Positions 6,709-10,019 of a stretch of DNA of 10,019 nt are shown here, piece by piece. The DNA is taken from positions 1-10,019 of the forward strand of contig JAHEHW010000031.1 in the NCBI GenBank assembly GCA_024639745.1, in the 5' to 3' direction. Origin of the DNA: Salaquimonas sp. GTDB taxonomy: Bacteria > Pseudomonadota > Alphaproteobacteria > Rhizobiales > Rhizobiaceae. The notes under the pieces were generated by a model that was given only the letters and a program-made list of their open reading frames with translations, had not been told where the DNA came from and searched no databases. The position numbers and the translations under genes were made by a program. Within the stretch, counting starts at the first letter, position 1, and every line of letters starts with the position of its first letter.

Positions 6709-7878
6709 ATGGGCGCGCAGCAAAAAACAAGTGAAGCAAATCTGAATCCCGCCTCTCATCTTACCCACGGCCGGTTCATGGCAGAGGCGCGGATTACGGG
6801 TGACAAGGCGCGGATCAGCGATGACCGGCGCCGCGGTCGCGGCGCTGGTATCAATCCTGCCGGACGTTTCGAACCGATCAGCCGGCACGTATTTGACGAT
6901 GGATGGCAAACGATTGACGAATTGCCGCCATTCAAGACCGAGGTCCAGGCGGAGCGCCCGCGCAAGGTAATCACGCGTAATGATTCGCCGGACATTTCCT
7001 TCGATCGTTCGATCAATCCCTATCGGGGATGCGAACACGGCTGCATATACTGTTTTGCCAGGCCGAGCCACGCCTATATGGGGCTTTCAGCCGGGCTGGA
7101 TTTCGAATCCAGACTGTTTGCGAAAAAGGGCGTGGCGGCGATCCTAGAAAAGGAATTCTCATCAAAAGGGTACGAACCAAAAACGATTGCGATCGGGACC
7201 AATACCGACCCCTATCAACCGATAGAGCGCGAACAGCGCGTTATGAGGGAGATTCTCGAAGTTCTGGAAAAGGCCAACCACCCGGTCGCCATCGTGACCA
7301 AATCGTCTCTCGTCACACGTGACATCGACATCCTTTCACGGATGGCCGAAAAAGGGCTTGCCAAGGTGGCGCTGTCGATCACCACGCTTGACCGCCGTCT
7401 TGCAAGGGCGATGGAGCCGAGAGCCTCCACACCGGGGCTCAGACTGAAAGCCGTGAGCGATCTTGCGGATGCGGGTATCCCCGTTTCGGTCATGGTTGCG
7501 CCGGTCGTTCCGGCACTCAACGATCACGAAGTGGAACGCATCCTCGATTCTGCAGCCGGCGCGGGTGCCACAGAGGCGGGCTACATTCTGTTGCGCCTGC
7601 CGCTTGAGGTCAGCCCGCTATTTCGCGATTGGCTGCTGCAGCATTATCCAGACCGCTACCGTCATGTCATGAATGTGCTGCGATCGATGCGGGGCGGCAA
7701 GGACTACGATGCAGAATGGGGCAAGCGCATGCAGGGTCAGGGTCCCTACGCAATCCAGATTGGACGGCGTTTTGAACTTGCCTGCAAACGATTCGGTCTC
7801 AATACGAGTCGCCTCAAGCTGCGGACAGATCTGTTTTCGCCGCCCCTTATGGCGGAGGAACAACTGACGCTGTTTTAG
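6709..7878 (+). CDS. PA0069 family radical SAM protein
   Basis: A 389-residue radical SAM protein. The cluster motif CEHGCIYC places Cys108, Cys112 and Cys115 to hold a 4Fe-4S cluster that cleaves S-adenosylmethionine to a 5'-deoxyadenosyl radical. Further landmarks are NPYRGCEHGC (103-112), FARPSHAYMGL after the cluster, and IAIGTNTDPYQPIE in the second strand region. This combination belongs to the uncharacterised PA0069/Rv2578c group, distantly related to spore photoproduct lyase-like proteins; a DNA-repair link is sometimes suspected for the group but the substrate is not known. The first 50 residues are basic and look disordered (RRRGRGAGINP at 41-51). I chose the ATG at 6709 because AGGGAG lies a few bases before it; a TTG at 6670 is in frame but has no ribosome site and would overlap the leader. 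Confidence 0.9.
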   Translation: MGAQQKTSEANLNPASHLTHGRFMAEARITGDKARISDDRRRGRGAGINPAGRFEPISRHVFDDGWQTIDELPPFKTEVQAERPRKVITRNDSPDISFDRSINPYRGCEHGCIYCFARPSHAYMGLSAGLDFESRLFAKKGVAAILEKEFSSKGYEPKTIAIGTNTDPYQPIEREQRVMREILEVLEKANHPVAIVTKSSLVTRDIDILSRMAEKGLAKVALSITTLDRRLARAMEPRASTPGLRLKAVSDLADAGIPVSVMVAPVVPALNDHEVERILDSAAGAGATEAGYILLRLPLEVSPLFRDWLLQHYPDRYRHVMNVLRSMRGGKDYDAEWGKRMQGQGPYAIQIGRRFELACKRFGLNTSRLKLRTDLFSPPLMAEEQLTLF

Positions 7879-7896
7879 GCCTCAGAGTCTTGTGTT

Positions 7897-7956
7897 CGCC
7901 GGGCCGCATCCGGCGTTCGCCCGTGGCCGGTCCGCCACAATTTCCCCAGTGGGAAA
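7897..7956. repeat. Three consecutive perfect stem-loops between the radical SAM gene and rnhB
   Basis: Three inverted repeats lie head to tail: CGCCGG/CCGGCG (7897-7902 with 7910-7915), GTGGC/GCCAC (7923-7927 with 7934-7938) and TTTCCC/GGGAAA (7941-7946 with 7951-7956). Loops are 7, 6 and 4 bases. None is followed by a T-run on the plus strand, so none looks like a standard terminator. They may end the radical SAM transcript, structure the rnhB leader, or be the remains of an intergenic repeat element. Confidence 0.55.
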
Positions 7957-7992
7957 CCGGTATGCGGGTTTTCAGGGAATCGGTGTTCAGGT

Positions 7993-8661
7993 ATGGCTTT
8001 TGCCATGTTCCCAATACCCGGCACCGATTCTCTTTCCCTTTTCGACAGCGCGCCCGGCGCGCCGGATTTCGCGCTCGAAGATTTCCTGCTTTCGAAGCAT
8101 GGGCCGCATATAGCCGGTGTCGATGAAGCGGGAAGAGGCCCATTGGCCGGCCCCGTCGTGGCGGCGGCCGTCATTCTTGATCCGTCATCGCTGCCGGATG
8201 GGCTCAACGACAGCAAACTGCTTTCGGAGGAGCGTAGGACGGTTCTATTCAATGATATTTTGACGCAGGCAGTGAGCGTATCCTGGATGGCGGTAGGGCC
8301 GAGCCGCATCGACGGGATCAATATTCTTCAGGCGAGTCTCGAGGCGATGGCCGGCGCGGTTGCCTGTCTGCGAATCCGACCCGGCTATGCACTATTCGAT
8401 GGGCGGGATGTTCCCCTGCCCTGCCGGGAATATGGACAGGCGCTGATCAAGGGAGATGGCCGATCGCTTTCGATTGCAGCTGCATCCATCGTCGCCAAGG
8501 TGGTTCGCGACCGGATCATGATCCAGGCCTGCGGACATTATCCCGTTTACGGGTTCTCCAGCCATAAAGGATACGGGTCCGCGCGCCATCGGGCCGCTAT
8601 CGCGGAGCACGGCCCCTGTCCCCTTCACCGCATGAGTTTCGCGCCGCTTCGCGAGACTTGA
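7993..8661 (+). CDS. rnhB: Ribonuclease HII
   Basis: A 222-residue type 2 RNase H, which cuts the RNA strand of RNA:DNA hybrids and removes single ribonucleotides misincorporated into DNA. Motif I, GVDEAGRGPLAGPVV (42-56), supplies Asp44 and Glu45; FDG supplies Asp136; SIVAKVVRD (165-173) supplies Asp173. These form the usual D-E-D-D metal-binding centre, so the enzyme should be active. The C-terminal YGFSSHKGYGSARH and HR segments that contact substrate are also present. The first 35 residues form a short extension common in this order. The ATG at 7993 has only a weak ribosome site (CAGG); an in-frame ATG at 8005 is no better. It converges on atpF with 84 bases between stops. Confidence 0.95.
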   Translation: MAFAMFPIPGTDSLSLFDSAPGAPDFALEDFLLSKHGPHIAGVDEAGRGPLAGPVVAAAVILDPSSLPDGLNDSKLLSEERRTVLFNDILTQAVSVSWMAVGPSRIDGINILQASLEAMAGAVACLRIRPGYALFDGRDVPLPCREYGQALIKGDGRSLSIAAASIVAKVVRDRIMIQACGHYPVYGFSSHKGYGSARHRAAIAEHGPCPLHRMSFAPLRET

Positions 8662-8689
8662 ACCGGGACTATCCGAAACATCTCCCCCG

Positions 8690-8718
8690 AAAACAAAAAC
8701 GCGGCCCGAAAGCCGTGT
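8690..8718 (-). terminator. Intrinsic terminator of the F0 ATP synthase operon
   Basis: On the minus strand, 27 bases after the atpF stop, ACACGGC (8718-8712) pairs with GCCGCGT (8705-8699) around a 6-base loop, with one G-U pair. The stem is followed directly by TTTTGTTTT (8698-8690). Stem plus T-tract is the textbook rho-independent form. The plus strand has the stem but only scattered T residues after it, so rnhB may rely on this element less efficiently. Confidence 0.85.
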
Positions 8719-8745
8719 CATGTCATTTGCATTGGGTACCAGATG

Positions 8746-9225
8746 TCAGCCCAGTTTCGCCTTGACCTGGGCGATGCTGTCCTTGATGAGCTTGTCGGCG
8801 ACTTCGCCAGAGGCCTTGTCGTCGATCACCTTAGAGGCCGCATTGACGGCAATATCGACTGCAGCAGAACGGACCTCGGCAACAGCTTCGGACTGTGCCT
8901 GCTTGATCTTCTGCTCAGCAAGCGCGTTGCGCCGCTTTACGAACTCTTCCGTCTTCTCGCGGGCTTCTTTCTCGATCGCCTGAGCTTCACGTTTGGCAGA
9001 GGCGATAATATCTTCCGCCTCTTTCTCAGCTTCCTTGCGCTTGCGCTGATACTCGGCCAGCATTTCCTGCGCTTCCTCGCGCAGGCGACGGGCCTCATCC
9101 AGATCCTGCTTGATCTTGTCAGCGCGTTCGTCGAGCGATGAGCCGACCTTGCTGTGGACGTTGAGATATATCAGCAGCCCAATGAAGAGAACCAGTGCAA
9201 CGAGGGCCCAAAATGTAGCGTCCAT
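8746..9225 (-). CDS. atpF: F0F1 ATP synthase subunit b
   Basis: A 159-residue peripheral-stalk subunit. It has one N-terminal membrane helix at about 4-23 (TFWALVALVLFIGLLIYLNV), then a long charged coiled coil (about 32-120, rich in E, K, A and R, with heptad-like spacing) and a short C-terminal segment that contacts F1. Subunit b together with b' forms the stator that stops the alpha3beta3 head from turning with the rotor. The ATG at 9225 follows an AGGAG site in the 18-base gap after the b' gene, so the two are tightly coupled. It is the last gene of the operon, followed by an intrinsic terminator. Confidence 0.95.
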   Translation of the reverse strand: MDATFWALVALVLFIGLLIYLNVHSKVGSSLDERADKIKQDLDEARRLREEAQEMLAEYQRKRKEAEKEAEDIIASAKREAQAIEKEAREKTEEFVKRRNALAEQKIKQAQSEAVAEVRSAAVDIAVNAASKVIDDKASGEVADKLIKDSIAQVKAKLG

Positions 9226-9243
9226 TGAAAGCTCTCCTGCTGG

Positions 9244-9786
9244 TTATCGTGACGAGGCCGAAATGGCCTTGCCAATTTCCGCCTTGGTGACCGATCCGCC
9301 AATCAGTTCCTTGACAATTGCCGATGCCGTATCGCTGGCGATGGTATCTACTTGGGCAAGCGCCTTTTTCTTGATCTCGGCGATCTGCTTTTCCGACTCG
9401 GCGATTTTCTCATCGAGTTCGGCTTCAACCTTGCTGCGCTCGGCGTCGGCTTTCGCCTTGGCCTCGTCGCGAGCCTCGCGGGCGATGTCGTGAGCGCTTT
9501 TCCGCGCCTCGGCGAGTTCCTGCTCGTAGGCGGCCTCTGCCGCATCCGCCTCTTCCTTGAGCCGCTGCGCAGCATCAAGATCGCGCGAAATTCTGTCGCG
9601 ACGCACCTCAAGGATACTCGAGATACGAGGGATTACCATTTTGGACATCAACCAATAGAAAATGCCGAAGGTAATCGCCAGCCAGAAGATCTGCGACGCG
9701 AAGGACGAGGAGTCAAACGGCGGAAATGCGCCCGAACCGCCGTGGGCGGCTTCCTCGGTGGCGGCCAAAGCCTTGGTAACAAACAT
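9244..9786 (-). CDS. atpG: F0F1 ATP synthase subunit b'
   Basis: A 180-residue second b-type subunit; the symbol here means b', not the gamma subunit (other names are atpX and atpF2). Residues 1-28 are a small polar/Ala-Gly N-terminal extension typical of b'. A single membrane helix follows at about 30-49 ([20 protein letters not shown]), then [20 protein letters not shown] and a long coiled coil rich in Ala, Glu and Lys to about residue 145. Many alphaproteobacteria, cyanobacteria and chloroplasts use a b/b' heterodimer in place of the b2 homodimer of E. coli, and the order c-b'-b here is the usual one. The start ATG at 9786 is preceded by a GGGACCGG stretch, a modest ribosome site. A 90-base gap with a strong hairpin separates it from atpE. 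Confidence 0.94.
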   Translation of the reverse strand: MFVTKALAATEEAAHGGSGAFPPFDSSSFASQIFWLAITFGIFYWLMSKMVIPRISSILEVRRDRISRDLDAAQRLKEEADAAEAAYEQELAEARKSAHDIAREARDEAKAKADAERSKVEAELDEKIAESEKQIAEIKKKALAQVDTIASDTASAIVKELIGGSVTKAEIGKAISASSR

Positions 9787-9831
9787 GGTCCGGTCCCGGA
9801 GCTGGTTGGCTTACAATATAAACGGTGGTTT

Positions 9832-9850
9832 CCGCCGCGTTAAACGGCGG
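9832..9850 (-). other. Intercistronic hairpin between atpE and the b' gene
   Basis: CCGCCG at 9832-9837 and CGGCGG at 9845-9850 are perfect arms around a 7-base loop; the next pair outward (9831 with 9851) also matches. On the transcribed minus strand the stem is followed by AAACC, not T residues, so it is not an intrinsic terminator. It lies 26 bases after the atpE stop and about 45 bases before the b' start, where it could protect the 3' end of an atpE-containing mRNA or limit reading into b'. Confidence 0.55.
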
Positions 9851-9876
9851 AGGCGTTCCGTTATCGAAACCGTCGA

Positions 9877-10019
9877 TTAGACGGCGAAGAGCAGCAGCAG
9901 CGCAACGAGAAGCGAGAAAATGCCAAGTGCTTCCGTCACGGCGAAGCCGAAGATCAGACGGCCAAACTGACCATCTGCTGCAGACGGATTGCGCAGCGCG
10001 CCTGCGAGGTAGTTGCCGA
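9877..10019 (-). CDS. atpE: F0F1 ATP synthase subunit c, C-terminal part
   Basis: The last 46 residues of the rotor-ring proteolipid run in from the right edge to a TAA at 9877-9879; the N-terminal helix lies outside. The segment reads [20 protein letters not shown], then the second membrane helix [26 protein letters not shown]. The ARNP-type loop (here ALRNP) is the polar hairpin that touches gamma and epsilon. The Glu in VTEALGIF is the essential proton-binding carboxylate. The sequence is too short for the sodium-binding pattern to be judged, but VTEALGIF is the form seen in proton-driven alphaproteobacterial enzymes. It is upstream of b' and b in the same operon. Confidence 0.95.
   Translation of the reverse strand, partial: GNYLAGALRNPSAADGQFGRLIFGFAVTEALGIFSLLVALLLLFAV

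Noticed and set aside
7904..7915. GCCGCATCCGGC, a 12-base match to part of the enterobacterial REP palindrome
   Set aside because: The genome is alphaproteobacterial and the rest of the REP unit is missing, so this is most simply coincidence within a GC-rich stem-loop.
9352..9843. A 163-codon plus-strand frame with hydrophobic Leu/Phe/Gly runs that looks membrane-like
   Set aside because: It is the complement of the Ala/Glu/Lys-rich coiled coil of b'; such complements often read as hydrophobic runs.
1..10019. Mobile element, phage, CRISPR, toxin-antitoxin or defence system
   Set aside because: No transposase, integrase, repeat-spacer array or known defence domain is visible, base composition looks even, and all genes fit a conserved core order.

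Overview
The window looks like ordinary core chromosome of an alphaproteobacterium in the order Rhizobiales (Hyphomicrobiales), within the Brucellaceae / Phyllobacteriaceae / Rhizobiaceae range. The pointers are the two-b-subunit (b and b') F0 ATP synthase cluster, a PA0069-type radical SAM gene next to rnhB, an S49 peptidase / NPPY methyltransferase / DUF2007 block divergent from a long-chain polyprenyl diphosphate synthase, and moderately high G+C. I did not identify genus or species. I see no tRNA, rRNA, CRISPR array, transposase, integrase or phage gene.

Layout. (1) 1-1967, minus strand: a DUF2007 gene, an overlapping NPPY-motif N6-adenine-type methyltransferase, then an S49 (SppA/SohB-like) peptidase that runs off the left edge. 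(2) 1968-2239: a divergent intergenic region with a strong dyad. (3) 2240-6518, plus strand: a tight probable operon of polyprenyl diphosphate synthase (ispB type), an exported TPR protein, ispE and moaB; ispE and moaB overlap. (4) 6519-6708: a spacer with a hairpin and a good promoter candidate, leading to a PA0069-family radical SAM gene (6709-7878). (5) 7879-7992: a 114-base spacer packed with three consecutive perfect stem-loops, followed by rnhB (7993-8661). (6) 8746-10019, minus strand: F0 ATP synthase genes c (partial), b' and b, ending in a textbook intrinsic terminator between the convergent rnhB and atpF genes.

How the genes work together. The plus-strand operon holds two isoprenoid steps: IspE in the MEP pathway, which makes isoprenoid precursors, and the prenyl chain synthase, which builds the quinone side chain. 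Between them lies a periplasmic or envelope TPR protein of unknown job, and a molybdopterin-cofactor gene follows. The ATP synthase genes encode the membrane rotor ring (c) and the peripheral stalk (b, b').

I did not find a convincing undescribed system. The most unusual items are small: the stem-loop cluster before rnhB, the dyad in the ispB/DUF2007 intergenic region, the hairpin between atpE and the b' gene, an eight-G run in the peptidase gene, and the uncharacterised TPR protein embedded in an isoprenoid operon.
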